Origin: Sporothrix humicola
Taxonomy: Eukaryota; Ascomycota; Sordariomycetes; Ophiostomatales; Ophiostomataceae
DNA: 64,000 bases
Assembly (NCBI GenBank): GCA_021396245.1
Contig: WNYE01000003.1
Span: 682,001-746,000 of the forward strand
Reading direction: 5' to 3'
The notes under the pieces are model-generated. The model did no database searches, was not told the DNA's origin, and was given only the letters and a program-made list of their open reading frames with translations. Made by a program: the position numbers and the translations under genes. The number at the start of each line of letters is the position of its first letter. The stretch's first letter is position 1. Shown here piece by piece: positions 1-12,094 of this stretch.

Positions 1-1128
1 GCAGATTTCTCTGTGGGCCGATGACGAGAGCGAAACAACCCGACTGCAAACCGAAGACTCGGCTTAAAAGGGAGAGTGGCTGCTGTCATGCAAGGCGGTC
101 TCTCTCTCGCTCTCTCTTTCATGTCTTGGCTTTTTCTCGCTCTCACTCCTTCTCTCTCGCTCTCGTCAAAAGTGGACAGTGAAGTGGACAGTTGCATTTT
201 TCTGCAAATCTTGTTGCTTATTTTTATCTTGGTATCAGTGGCCTGTGCGTTTTGTCTTTTTTGTCCGTCGGTTTTCGCATCCCACTTCGGGTTTTGTTTT
301 GTGTCGTCCTTCTTTTTCTCGGACTCTCGGGTTCGGGTTTGGTGGACCTTGCGTGGGTGTTGACTGTGGACCGTAAAAATAAAATCGAGCGGCCGCCCAT
401 TCCACAGAACCACAAAACACCAGTCGAACAAAACGCAATCTCCAGGCTCCTGTTTATGCATCAGATAAGCCTCTTCTCCATTTCTCCTTTTTTCTTGTCA
501 ATCCGTCAACACTCGTTTACATTGACGTTTTATTGGACGAACGCGACTTACTTTGTGAAAAGACGAGACGAGACAACATGCCCGACTCCCTCAGGGGAAA
601 TTGCCCGGGAAGGAGGAGAGGAACTTTGACGTCCAAGCCTCGTTTTGTCTCCACTGAATAAGGTTTTCAGGTACAGAAAAGCAAACACGCGTATTGCAAA
701 CCACGACATGGACGGACATAAAGGTGAGGGCAGAGGACTAAAAATGATGGAAACTCAATGTAAGCCGGGGGAATCTGGCCGGGCGACAAGATGAGTTTTC
801 TACCTTTTTGTCGCCGTGTCAAATATGAATGATTCGTCAAAGAGGCCTCTTTTCGGGTCATCCTCCTCGTCGACCGCGTCACATCAAAGAGAAGCTGCAG
901 GTCAAAACCTCGTGTTGTTAACAATAAAGAAATGAATTCAAAAGATTAAAACCAAAAAAGGTAACGAAAAAAAGTCTAAATTAAGAACAGGCTCGCCAGT
1001 CTATCGAAAACAATCAAATACGAAACAAGACACAAAACAAAGGTATCTCTCGTCCGTCGTCCACTGTCTACCACTCCTTGCTCGAAACACCTTTCATTAC
1101 GCGCCGTCTCCTCCTCTTCGCTCCCCAG
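1..1128. other. Intergenic, no gene seen
   Basis: No frame here has coding character. The first 350 bases are rich in CTCTCT runs on the plus strand, as in fungal promoters and leaders. Bases 900-1060 are A-rich. The part next to 1129 is probably the 3' untranslated region of the minus-strand reductase gene. Confidence 0.6.
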
Positions 1129-1809
1129 CTATGCATCCCGCACAACAATCGCCTGCCGGATATACAGCCCCTCGACGGCCACCTTGACCAGGAACCGCGC
1201 CACAGGGCCGATGTGTGCACAATCGCTCATCCCCAGTCGACCGCTGCCCCGGCTGTCCAGCACTTCGATTTCGGTCGCCTTCTTCTTCGAGTCAAACTCC
1301 AGCCGGACCGGCCGGACCAGCGTCCACTCCGTCTCCGTCGCCCGCACCTCCTTGTCCACCAGGTTATGGTCCGCCAGCGCGTGCTTGATGTTGGTCCAGC
1401 CCATGAACGCGCGCGAGACCCAGGGAAGGCCCGGCCACGAGTCACCGGCGCCGGCCGTGGACATGATGACGAAGCGCTTGATGCCGTGCTGACCAAGAAC
1501 GGCAGCCGTGACTTCTGCCGCGTCGGCGAGGAACCGCGGCGGGGTGATTTGTGCGGCAAACGGGCTGTCGGAGGCGCGGAGCGTGTTCAAGGTAAAGATG
1601 CAGGCGTCGACGGGAGTGGCCGTGGCTGTCACTGCCTTGGCAACGTCCTCTTTCGAAAGGGGAGAGCCTTTGGCGACTGTCAGGCCCTTGTGGGCAGCCA
1701 ATTTGCCTGGATTGCGGACGAGGGCGACAGCGGTGTGGCCTTGGGCGAGGAGTTCGGCGACGACGAGCTGGCCGGTGCGGCCGGTGGCGCCCAGAAGAAG
1801 AAAGTGCAT
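1129..1809 (-). CDS. NAD(P)-binding Rossmann protein (NmrA/SDR-like)
   Basis: A 226-residue protein in one exon. The N-terminus has the dinucleotide-binding turn GATGRTG at residues 7-13 straight after the first beta strand, typical of atypical short-chain reductases and NAD(P)-binding domain 10 (NmrA/flavin-reductase-like) proteins. Length fits the family (about 210-250). A middle block containing VIMSTAGAGDSWPG resembles the strand that carries the active-site region in this fold. No signal peptide or membrane segment is seen, so a cytosolic redox or redox-sensing role is likely. The substrate cannot be told. The ATG at 1809 sits directly before the Rossmann strand, so the start is secure. 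A GAT microsatellite lies in the upstream region. Confidence 0.8.
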   Translation of the reverse strand: MHFLLLGATGRTGQLVVAELLAQGHTAVALVRNPGKLAAHKGLTVAKGSPLSKEDVAKAVTATATPVDACIFTLNTLRASDSPFAAQITPPRFLADAAEVTAAVLGQHGIKRFVIMSTAGAGDSWPGLPWVSRAFMGWTNIKHALADHNLVDKEVRATETEWTLVRPVRLEFDSKKKATEIEVLDSRGSGRLGMSDCAHIGPVARFLVKVAVEGLYIRQAIVVRDA

Positions 1810-1954
1810 TGTGAGGAGGGGAGGGTAGGTGTTGAAGAGATGGTGTTTGTATGACCGGTTGTGTTGGTGAGACGGGTTGTCTTTGACTTGAATGTCTTTA
1901 ACTTGAGAAGTCTCGGGTTCGAAGGCGTGTTGAGATGTGAGGGATTGGGATGTT

Positions 1955-1970
1955 GATGATGATGATGATG
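1955..1970. repeat. GAT trinucleotide microsatellite
   Basis: Five GAT units in a row about 150 bases upstream of the reductase start. It lies in the presumed promoter or 5' leader and is probably length-polymorphic. Confidence 0.8.
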
Positions 1971-2219
1971 TGTTGGGATGATGAACAGCTCTTCCATCTT
2001 GGACGACGGCGACGACATACTTATATGAAAAGGAAACAACCCTTCAGCCTTTCCTCTGCCTCACACTTATCGGCGGTCGGCATTCATTGACGATGTCCGG
2101 GAACAAGTGTTTGTCAGAAGGGATTGAAGGGTGCTGGTCTCTCATTGGCCGGCTCGCTCAACAGTCCCAAAAAGGAAATCCCACTGAAGCCCTGCCAAGC
2201 CTCACCACTTAGTTTGGAC

Positions 2220-3684
2220 CTACCACTCACCACCTTTGCGCCCTTCCGCTCTCACGCGGTCCCCCACCGTGCTGGCAATGCTTTGTAATTGCTTGTACTC
2301 GGCGTTGATAACCTCCGAGCGAGTTTTGCTTTTGCTCTCGTCGTCTCTGCCAGAGTCGTCTGAACTGTTGTCCGCTCCATCATCCAGAGAACCGATCAGG
2401 ACGACGCGCAGAACCTGGTGGAAGAAGCGCAGAAACAGGACAGACAGCAGTTCTGGGTGGCCGTCAACCGACGTCACGGCCAGCTGCTGCTCCCGCTCGA
2501 AACTGGCGTGCCACTTTGCGAGGGAACGCAGCAGGTACTGTTTTGTCGACAGCAACGACGCCGGCGGTGCACCGGCCTTGATGTTGCCGACAAACGTGAC
2601 GGTCGACAGGGCCAGACGGGTCAGTTCCGTCTTCACGTCGACTGCCAGGGGTCTGTATATGCGGTTTGTGGATGTCCCAATTGTGTCACCCCCGTCCGTG
2701 CTTGCCGGCGTCGATGCAGAGCTCGACGGTCCCGATCCACGATGCATGTCGGCAAATTTGCAGGGCGCCGCAAAGAGCTTAATGACGAAAATGTCGAGTG
2801 CCGGCAGATTGTCCTCGCGTGTCTTTTCGCCCTTCTTGCAGTTCTCGTACAGGATCCGCAGCCCCTGCACAATGTGCTGTGCCATGGCGGCAAAATTCCC
2901 GCGCACCTGTTCGATGCTAATAAACACTTGGCAGCACAAGAGCGCGGATCGGATCGTGGGTCCCCCTCCTTCCCGAGAGTTTAAATCTGAAGATGGTGTG
3001 GACAAGGACAGATTCGAGGCCAACCCTCCCAGGGCCATGCAGTATTGTTGCAGCCCGTAGTCGTGGCTCGGCGTGGGGGACGTGCCAGCCGCATACGACG
3101 AGGTTGCCTGCGACAAGTGGTTGCGTGTGGACGACGAAAAGGCCTCGAGATCCGCCCGCAGAGCGCGCAATGATGTCACCGCGTGCCGCACGGCCGGGTC
3201 GGTCTTGCTGGCCTGCAGGACCTGGCGCGCCTCGTCATCGCAGGCCAGCGTCACTGTTGGAAACAGCGTCTTTGTCGAAAAGCAGCGCTGGAGCTGGGCA
3301 ATGTCGTCGGCCGTGATGGGCCCAACCTTTTCGAAAGACGACAAGTCGACTTCCGCTGCGGATGTCGCGTTGCCAGAGCCAGGCACGTAAGGCTTGACGG
3401 CCCCATGTACACCATTACGTGACTCGTTCTTGACATTCTTGTCTGCCTCCCAGGCACGAAACGGCGAGGCATAACCATCGCAGGTGCGTCCCGTAGAGAC
3501 ACAGCGCTGACACGACGGACGGCCCTCGTCACACTTGACTTTGCGTGTGCTGAAGAGCTAGGTCAGCAATGTTCTCAACCCTTTTCGGTCTTTGTAGAGT
3601 GGAGACCTACCGACACGTAGAACAGCCCGTTTTGACTTTGCGGCGCGGGGCGTGCGAATCGCCCGAGTCCATGACAAATTGCAT
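2220..3684 (-). CDS. Zn2Cys6 transcription factor (regulator 1)
   Basis: Two exons: 3684-3611 and 3549-2220, with a 61-nt intron (donor GTAGGT, acceptor CTTCAG). Together they encode 467 residues. The splice joins the two halves of a fungal binuclear zinc cluster with Cys at 21, 24, 31, 38, 41 and 48 and the spacing C-x2-C-x6-C-x6-C-x2-C-x6-C. Basic residues (RRKVK, RTRKVK) flank the first cysteines. The rest is helix-rich and resembles the variable regulatory region of fungal C6 regulators; an acidic, Ser-rich stretch lies near the C-terminus (residues about 415-440). The protein should act in the nucleus as a DNA-binding regulator. It is divergent from the glutathione transferase 0.8 kb away and could control it, but this is only positional. 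An in-frame second ATG at 3672 is an alternative start. Confidence 0.88.
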
Positions 3685-4440
3685 GTCGGCGTTATGAGAG
3701 AGACAAGGCGTAAACAGATAAAAGAGCGAGCAGGCGAATCGGGTAGTTTGCTGTAAGCCACAGTCAATCTTGAGATTTCAAAGGGGGTGGAGTGCGTCGG
3801 TGGTCGGTTTTCCGTCGGGTCACGGCGGTCACTTTAATGCTCCAAGGCTCGGCCTTCTTGTGAAAGCGGCTTGCGCGAAGACGAATCGAGTCATGGAGGA
3901 TGGAGGTCAAGAAGCGAAAAAGAAACGAAAGAGGAAAAAAGAGCGAGCAAAGGGGAGCAAAGGGGGGCTTAAATGGCCAAGAAGGAGAAGCGTGAAGAGT
4001 AGGGCTGAAGTTGGGACGGGAGAATCACAAGGTCCTCGCATCCTTTGAGTTTTGAACGGAATGAGGGAAGGCACGTCGCATTTAGCGTTAACGATGCAGT
4101 GCGAAACAGGCAGTCGCGCTAAACTGCATTTGGTGGAAAGAGCGAACGGGCCAATCACGCTGCATCGTGCCTGCCATGAAAAGCATTGTAGACCCACTTT
4201 ACTGACACGGCCATTTCGCCGTCTTTGACATCACAGAACCTCCGTCCGCCGACGATATTTCGTTGTCCGACACGAGCCCCGATCTCCGATAAGGTGAAAG
4301 ACGTTGGCGTAAACTGCTTCAATATTTTGTGGTATATATCTGTGTATTCTCAGGTTGTAAATGTTTTTCTTTGTATTTTTTATCAGCATCTTCAATTTAA
4401 TGAATTAAAAATTCAAAAAAATCACAAACAATTTCAACAC
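3685..4440. other. Divergent intergenic region, regulator 1 / GST
   Basis: Shared upstream region of the minus-strand regulator and the plus-strand glutathione transferase. Bases 3900-3990 are purine-rich (AAAGAAACG-type runs). An AT-rich stretch with TATATAT-like sequence at about 4330-4340 could be the promoter core of the transferase gene. No separate gene is seen. Confidence 0.5.
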
Positions 4441-5262
4441 ATGTCGCAGCTTCTGACGTCCAGCCGCACAATCGCGTCAACACTTTTCAGAACACCTAAA
4501 CCCAACACTAATCCTTTCGTTTACACTCCTTTCAAAGTCACAAAATTCTCAACTACCTACAAAATGCCCCAGTTCACTCTCTACGGCGCCCGTGGCTCGA
4601 CCAACACCGACCGTGTCCGCCTCACTCTCGCCGAGGCCGGCTTCACAGACTATGATCTGGTGCTTCTCAACCTCATGAAGGGCGAGCAAAAGGCCCCCGG
4701 CCATATCAAGCTCCACCCTTGGGGAAAGGTGCCGGCTGTTGCTTTCCCTGGTGATGACGGTTTCGTTCTTTATGAAAGCCGTGCCATTTGCAAGTACCTG
4801 GCCACCAAGTACAAGTTCGAGTCGCTGCTGCCGCCCGCCACCGATGCCACGGCCACCGCCCTCTTTGACCAGGCCCAGTCCGTCGAGATGCTCTACTTTG
4901 CCGAGCCGGCCGGGCGTATCGCCTTTGAGAAGATGGCCAAGCGGTTCATGGGCTTGCCGGCCGACGAATCGGTCGTGGCCACCTCCCTTAAGGCCGTCGA
5001 GGCCTACTTTGACGTGGCCGAGACGCTCCTGCAAAAGCAGGAATACATGGCCGGCGCCCAGTTCTCGTTGGTCGACATTTACTACATCCCATTGATTACC
5101 CGCCTGTTTGCCGTTGGGTTTGGAGACTTGCTGCTGGACGAACGGCAGGCCGTCAAGGCTTGGTGGGAGCGGGTTACCACCCGGCCGGCCATTCAGGCAC
5201 TGTTGGCCGCCGACAGAGAGGCGGCGGCGCTTGCTGCTGCAGCCATGGCAGCCAAGAAATAG
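4441..5262 (+). CDS. Glutathione S-transferase, phi-like, two possible starts
   Basis: From the ATG at 4564 the product is 232 residues: an N-terminal thioredoxin-like domain and a C-terminal helical domain. The phi-class site is visible as GSTNTDRV with the likely catalytic Ser12. The glutathione-contact motif ESRAICKY starts near residue 71. It should conjugate glutathione to electrophiles or reduce peroxides in detoxification. An in-frame ATG at 4441 adds 41 residues that are rich in Ser, Thr, Arg and Lys and have no acidic residue, like a mitochondrial presequence. The 4441 ATG has C at -3 (weak) and the 4564 ATG has A at -3 (strong), so leaky scanning could give mitochondrial and cytosolic forms. 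The feature is drawn from the longer start. Confidence 0.9.
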   Translation: MSQLLTSSRTIASTLFRTPKPNTNPFVYTPFKVTKFSTTYKMPQFTLYGARGSTNTDRVRLTLAEAGFTDYDLVLLNLMKGEQKAPGHIKLHPWGKVPAVAFPGDDGFVLYESRAICKYLATKYKFESLLPPATDATATALFDQAQSVEMLYFAEPAGRIAFEKMAKRFMGLPADESVVATSLKAVEAYFDVAETLLQKQEYMAGAQFSLVDIYYIPLITRLFAVGFGDLLLDERQAVKAWWERVTTRPAIQALLAADREAAALAAAAMAAKK

Positions 5263-6250
5263 GCATTTAGTGGACGACAGTGTATATATGGGACTCATGC
5301 AAAGATTGAATGTACATAACTAGGCTGGTGTCAGGGTATGGGAATGTTTTCAAATTATCAATATTGTTTTCTATTGCAGACAGTGGTCAATCGAACTTAT
5401 TGTAATAAAAACTTGAAGGTACGACTGAATAATTGGAGCAATACATACGCTCACGGGACATGCACATTAATCCTTGTTCATGCAAATTCAATCGTGCTTC
5501 GTCGACCAAAATACCAAGGCCATCCTCGTTTTGAGCACCTGGCACGTCACCTTTGCTTTTTTTCCTGGTTACCGCAAGACATTGGAATTTTTCAAAAAGT
5601 CAGCTCTCGCTGATTTTTTTGCGGTACAGCCGAATGCTTAGTTTCCATTGCGTATCTTTATCGTGGCATTTGTGATGCTGTTTGCAGTCATGTCTTAGTT
5701 ATTTCATGGTACTACCTTGATGCTCTTCTCACTTGCCCATTCCACCACTGTGACTTTTTAATGAATTATTTTTATGTCTTATCTTATGGGGATCAAAATA
5801 TTCGCATGGTCTACTACTTATAGCGGTCAGTTGAATGAGCTGTATGAGAGTAATGCTAACTTTCTGTTCATTTTGACTCATATTGCTCACCCAGGCATAT
5901 GTTTTCCCACGAATCTACATGTAAACACACAGACATTGGACTATCACTGTTCCTCATAAAGCTATTCTCTGGTTAGCCACATGTAGGCCAATCGGCGTTA
6001 TCGCTTCCGTGTCTGTTGAAGGGAGATATGATGTCACTATCTGGGTATTAAGGAACTCGCCGTAACCTCTTTCGTACACCTTTTGCAGCCTTTATGGCTT
6101 TGTTTATTTGTCTACTTGTGCATCGCATTTCTTGGCGCCCTGGAATCAAAACGGAGCCTGGGAGCCAAACGGAGAGAGGACAAGGGGGGCAGAAAGGTAC
6201 AGAAAGGGCCAAACAGAGGGATGAGGGAAAGAGGATCCCCGAGAGGACCG

Positions 6251-6330
6251 ATCTCTGCCCCGTTTTGCCCCGTTTAGCCCCGTTCTGCACCGTTCTGCAC
6301 CGTTCTGCACCGATCTTTGCACCGATCTGT
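6251..6330 (+). repeat. 10-bp tandem repeats around CCGTTCTGCA
   Basis: Seven to eight degenerate units of ten bases. The central three are identical (CCGTTCTGCA), flanked by CCGTTTTGCC, CCGTTTAGCC and CCGATCTTTG-like variants. The ten-base period is close to one DNA turn. Confidence 0.8.
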
Positions 6331-6341
6331 GCCTTAAAAGC

Positions 6342-6369
6342 GACCGGTCTCTCTTAAGCGAGACCGGTC
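6342..6369. repeat. Perfect inverted repeat, 10-bp arms
   Basis: Arms GACCGGTCTC (6342-6351) and GAGACCGGTC (6360-6369) pair perfectly across an 8-base spacer. It directly follows the ten-base tandem repeats. It could form a hairpin in RNA or be a protein-binding palindrome. No terminator function is claimed, as no gene ends nearby. Confidence 0.75.
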
Positions 6370-8086
6370 AATGACAACCGATGGTTAGCTGCATCGGAGG
6401 CTGTCTGGCAGGCCATGTGCACACAAAATAAGACACCCAAGTCGATTAAAGTTGAAGCCAATCCTCGAATAAACAAACCGATGTGACGGTTTTCAGCGGG
6501 CCGGTCTTACCACAGCAATGTCTCTGTATGCTGAGAACTACACGGTGAAGAATGTCATCACGGCCTAGATGTTCTAGAAGTCAAAGTCTGGATGTTAACC
6601 GTCGAGGACCCATATTTGGCGAGGTTGGCTCATTGTTTACTTTCACATCGTGATTCCAGCATCTTCTCACCACTTTTCATCAACACCAATTTGGTAAACA
6701 TGAGCCACAGTGGCTTCGACACCAATTTTCTGTGGCAATGTGACAAGCGCATAAAGTCATGTGCAGTAGTGCATGTCGTGGGATGCAGTTGCCACTGGTT
6801 GTTCGGCCTTTTGCGTTTGCCTTTCGCCTGGCAGCCGACAGCCGACTGGGCTTCGGGATGTCGGTCGCTTGCTGTAAGGTGGAGGATATCGCGCGTCGAC
6901 AAGAACAGAAGGCAATCAGTTCTCAGTTTCCCAATTTCCAGCCCGCAGGAGTACGTGCATATACTCGTGCAGTTCCATTATTTCAGTGCTCCAGGGTCTG
7001 GTTTCTGTTGATCAGTCGAGTTTTCGTCCCCAGAAATTGTTGGGTTTTCAGGGACCAAGGGACCGCCCTTCCCCCTGAAAGAAAATAAAATAAACTGGAT
7101 GCCATCTGGGGACACCCATCTGTCCGTTGGCATCCCTGGACCAAAAAGAATACATCTCGGACGCCGTTGTATTGCTTAAAACCATCTAAACATCCCCTAG
7201 ACCAGGGGGACAACTTGTCATCTCCAGTTTTTGTTTTGAAAGGCCGAATTAGTTAATGTGAGAGACATATAAGTATCTGCTAGTTAGTCTCCCCCTAACC
7301 CAAGGAACGTATCGTTACAAGTTACTTTGTTTCCGCATGTGCCTTTTTCGTTTTTATGTCTCTCTTTATTGCTTCCTTCTGATTATGACAAGGCGGTACG
7401 CTGCGCAAACTCAAAAGCAAAACGACGTCACTGCCACGAGAATAAAAACCCACCTCCGCACACTTTCCCCAAGTCATGTGTCGGCATCGTGAGTTTGTAT
7501 TACCCGGATTGTAGCCGGTGGGTTGGGGTTTCGAGCTTTTGGGCCGCATTTGGAGGGGTTTCTCGCAGTGGCTCGTGTCAAGCTCACCCCTACTTGTTGG
7601 CATCGTGACTTTTGATGTGTCCTGCTGTCGTCATCGGTCAGGGGCAGGGGAAAAAAACTCGTGGGTCGTGGAGTGAGTGGGTGTTGTGGATGTTGTGGCA
7701 AGTGGGCAAGTGGATCGTGAGATTTGTCGCCTCCTCTTTTTGCCTCTCTTTCACACCTTTCAGCACCTGTCGTCCTTCAGCTCCAGCACCTCAACGCCTA
7801 ACGCCCAGCATTCAACGCCCCCTGGTGTCTTTTGCTGGCGCTCCTTGGCCCACCTCTCCACACCCTCCACCTCCTCCGTCGCATTTGAATTTTCCTCTCC
7901 CCTTGCGCGGCTCCATTTTATTTTGACACTACCGTCCCACCATCACACTGGCTACCACTGAAGACCACTGGATGCCCTGAATGCCCACTGAAATGCTCTC
8001 TTTTTCTGTTACGTTTTGCTGGGCTGATCCACTTTCATTGTCCATTTAGCCCCATTCGGTCCCGTTTCCCTTCCGGGCGTCCCTTA

Positions 8087-8094
8087 TGACGTCA
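8087..8094. promoter_or_regulatory. CRE-like site TGACGTCA
   Basis: A perfect eight-base palindrome matching the CRE/ATF bZIP consensus, inside the CT-rich stretch at 7.7-8.2 kb. No gene starts within 4 kb downstream, so its target is unknown. A chance match in 64 kb is possible. Confidence 0.35.
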
Positions 8095-11000
8095 CCTCCG
8101 AGGCTTTTTAAACGAACCTGTTCTCACCAATTTTACTGCTTTTTCTTCGCTTCTCTGCGTTTTTGCGACTTGGCTCCTCTTCGATTGCCCCTTGTCGGAA
8201 AGTGTTCCCGTCTCTGTGGGTCAACCGTAGGCAATTCTGACCGTCGTCGAAAGAAAACGGAGCCATTGAAGGCAATTCAAGGAGTTTGAGAAATCAGAAT
8301 TGCAGGAGTTGAAGAGTTCAAGACACACGTTTCGCACTCTTCAATTTTCCACTTTCCACAATCGGTTGTTGTTGAGTTGCAGCCAAGGAACAGGAACCAG
8401 AAGTTGACAAAAGAAACAGCAGAGAATTAAGAACCAACAACACACAGAACGTCACAACGCCGGACGTGATATCTTCTTTTGTGTTGGTCGACATGGGCAC
8501 ATATGCACATATTCACCTGCACAACGGAACCAGGGAGCCTGATATTTATCCCGGGTGCCGTGTTTTCCGCCCACGCTTCTGACAACTTTATTTGGAAAGA
8601 GATACAAACCGATCGATACGAATGGATGTCGGTCAAGATGTCCAAGACAGCTCATGCAGCCAAACAAATAGAATAACGCACGGCTGGGGATAGCTGGAAA
8701 AAAGAAAGCACCCAATGCAGAAAGAACAACGCAAAGAAGGAAAGAACACACATCTTGTCAGTTCATCCTCGCTCGGAGTGCGCGAATCTGACATGGGGGG
8801 ACATGGGTGCAGCCACACAACTGATGCTGTGCAAATGCGGGCAATATGGCCAAAAGGAAAAGATCAACAAAATTTGGTACCCTCCATCATCTCGCCAACC
8901 CTGGAAACCCAACCCAGGCGGCAGGCTGGAGAACGACACGAGCGACAGGACGACAAGAAGGAAACATGGATTTTGGGACAAGCATGACAGACGGACAAGG
9001 AACATCAAGACACCGAGAACTCGTGTCAACCTGGTTCTGGTTTTTGGTTTTTGTGGTCGAAAAGTACGAAGTACCTTCCTGATCGATAAAAGTAAAAGCC
9101 TCGCTGACATCTGGCGACGGCGTCTGGAAAACCCTTATTCTTGAAATTGACCATCCAATGATATTCATTCGTTATTTTTTCTCGAAGACTTAGATTTGTT
9201 TAGATGCTGGGTTCCCCTCTTAATAAACTGGAGAGAACTGCACGTACTAAGAAGGAAGTACTTTGAGAACACGCATTTGGCGCAATAGATCGACATTGCC
9301 ATCGACGAACCCTGGAGGCGAAGTTTACAGAAAAATCAAAATCAAAACGTTGCAACCGCCAGCCTTTTCAACAGATTCCCAAGCTGCCCTTTTAGTGAAA
9401 GTAAAATAGTGCCAGCCTCTCCACATCCATCTCCAGCGCGTGCCGCGGATACCGAGAGACAAAACGGAAACAAGAAAACAAAGACGAGGCACACAATGCA
9501 AAATCAAGACAAATAATTTAAATCAGACAACGACGGCGTGGGTTGAGCGTGGGATACTGGACAGGGGATGGGCCGAAAGCAAAAATAAGAAAAGACCGAG
9601 AAAAAGAGAGAGACACAGAAACTCGTAAAACACAGGATGGACGAGACCAACAAACACCAAGCCGAACACAACACGAAATCAACGAGTAAGATACGACACA
9701 GACTCGACTTCGAACAAGAGAACGTCGTACTTTTCTCACAAGGAACTGCGCTCAAAAGCAAAAAATACACAAGAAAACACCAAAAAGACACACAAAAACA
9801 CGACATCCAAGACTTTGGGCGGGGCCCCAACTCTTGGCACTCTGCAACCAGGGCCATGGAAGGAAGAAGGAATACGACGGTGGGAGAGAGTGCGTGGGAG
9901 CGTGGGAGACAAAGTGAAAGATACTTGTATTTTCTGGATATTTTCCCAGAAATTGTCAATTGATGCTGGATGATGCTTTTACGAGTACGACTTTTGGGCG
10001 TTGAGGTACACCCACAATGTCTTACAGCTCAAATCTGCAAAATGCAACCACGGAAGATGCACATGGCGTTGCAAGGCAAAGTCAATGAATAATTGTCGAG
10101 GCTGTCTTGAAGGATCGAAGAGTAAAAAGAAAAAGAAACCATGACGCAGGATGAGACAGAAAAGCAGAAAAAGCACAAAAAGGCTCGCAAGGCTTATTCC
10201 CGATCTTCAACGAAAAGTTTTCCCTCAAAGCCTTCTCGGGCTGTCAAAATTTTTCTTTCTTTTTTTCTTTTGTTTCCTGTGATGCTCCCTGTCTAATTGT
10301 TTCTTTGTTTCATCTTGCGATTTCATTGTGAAGTTTTGCCGTTTGCCTTCCACCAAGACTGTTAGTGAGGTTGCCTCCAGCATGTCCAGATGTACAGTGG
10401 TTGTAGTTGGGGGTTGTCGAGCCTTTTAGGCGGTTTCCTCCGGCAGTCGTTGGGCGGTGAGCGGCATTTACAGCGCCTTGGGTTCGCCCAGCCTTCTTGT
10501 CAGCGCCGTTTACCCCGTTTTGCCCTCTTTGCCTCCGTCTCACCTGGGAAGGTTCGTACTCGGGGTTCGAGGTACTCGCTCGCTCCTTCCTTTTGCGAGC
10601 ACCTGCAAGTACCTTTTTTGGTGGCCACGCCGAGAGCAACGAGCATAGTAAAAGTGGGTACCCGCAGGAGAGAAATTAGGAGGACATTAGGAGGCATTAG
10701 AAGAGTTTAGTGAGTTGCGTCCGCGCAGTGAGACCCACTCTTTTGCACTTCAACACAGAAACTCACCAACCACATCTGTTCTCATCTTTCATCCTTGACT
10801 CTGGGACTGAGCACTCGATGTCACTTTTGTCTCTTTTCTTCATCTTTGTCTTTCAGCAGTACAGCAGCCCGACAAAAAGCCACCCGAGCGCGCGCCGTTT
10901 GCCGCCGGGGCGATGGCTGAGCCTTGTGTCGTACATTCTTTTTGTTCAGATGCTGTTTGAGTTTTTCGAGTTTGCCAATTTTCTCACAAATTTTCGTCTT

Positions 11001-11850
11001 GGCCAAGCCGAGATCGAAAAACACAAAGCCCATCTCCAAGAACGGCTTTGCGCTTCGGCGTCCTCCGCTCTCACGTGATACATCGCGATCATGATGTGGA
11101 ATTGTTCGCAGTTTGTCGCTTTTGGGAAGGCGCCGCCCAAGCCCCCTGTCTCCTGCCCTGCGAATCCCTGCAAACGTCTCTGCAAAGTGCCCCATTTGTG
11201 CAGCGCTCATGCCTTTTATCGTCGTCCAAGAGCCTCGAAGAATCCCTCTGGAGCACCGAAACGCACCTAAATCCTAGAGGCGAGAGGCGTTCCGCCGTAA
11301 CTCCAGGGCCTGCAGCGACACTTCCAGCAACACTGTTCCCTTGTGGACTGCGACAGTGGACTGGAGAGAGGATAGTGGACCCCACGCCTGCCAGCCAGTC
11401 AAATGGCTCCGCTTCCCAGTTTTCCATGATTTCCCTGTTTCTGTCAAAGTCAGTACCAAAACTTCGTTCCACTTTCCTTTGAGCCTCGCGCAATTGCTCC
11501 GCTGCCAGATACTGAGGGAGCTGAGGTACATGGCCTGTACTTTGCGACTTTCACCCGCGGTCCCTAGCCTCTTCTTTTGCCTCGCTAGCGTGCGACAGCA
11601 CAAGGCCGAGCAAGGGCCTGCAAGGGCTTTTGGGGGAGATTTTCGGGGCTCTTTGGTGCACTAAGAACTGTGTTATGTGAGGCTTTGCGACTCTAACGTC
11701 TTGGCAGGCGTAGAGGAATGGAACGACATTGGCTCAATCCAGCGAGGCCACATGACACAGCCAATCACAGTGGTGCAACCACGACCGGGGCGGAACAAAC
11801 GACGAACGGCGTGCGCCGTTGTTTTGTGGGTATTTTTTGTGGGCGTCGGA

Positions 11851-11930
11851 TACGGTGGCCTACGGTCGTTGTGGATCCCCCAAGATACGGTGGCTACGGT
11901 GCGCTACGGTGCCTACGGTGCACGCTACGG
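11851..11930 (+). repeat. TACGGTG short repeat cluster
   Basis: About seven copies of TACGG(T/C)(G/C) spaced by a few bases in 80 bases. The copies are irregularly spaced rather than strictly tandem. Confidence 0.7.
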
Positions 11931-12094
11931 CGACTTGCATACACTGAGCGACCTCACTGAAGCCCAAGGGTAATTCCAGTGTAAGACTACTACGAAAAAG
12001 GAAAGAAAGAAATATTGTTCGCGCCTGCCTCACCAACAAAGATTCCTCTACTGCGTATTTTGGGGCAAAGATCCTCGGCGCGGCAGGTGGTCGT

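Noticed and set aside
1911..1925. GGTTCGAAG resembling a tRNA T-loop
   Set aside because: No cloverleaf arms could be paired around it. No tRNA was found anywhere in the window by eye.
9504..9959. 151-codon minus-strand hydrophobic Cys/Ser/Phe-rich frame
   Set aside because: Composition follows the CT bias of that strand; hydrophobicity is not evidence of membrane helices here.
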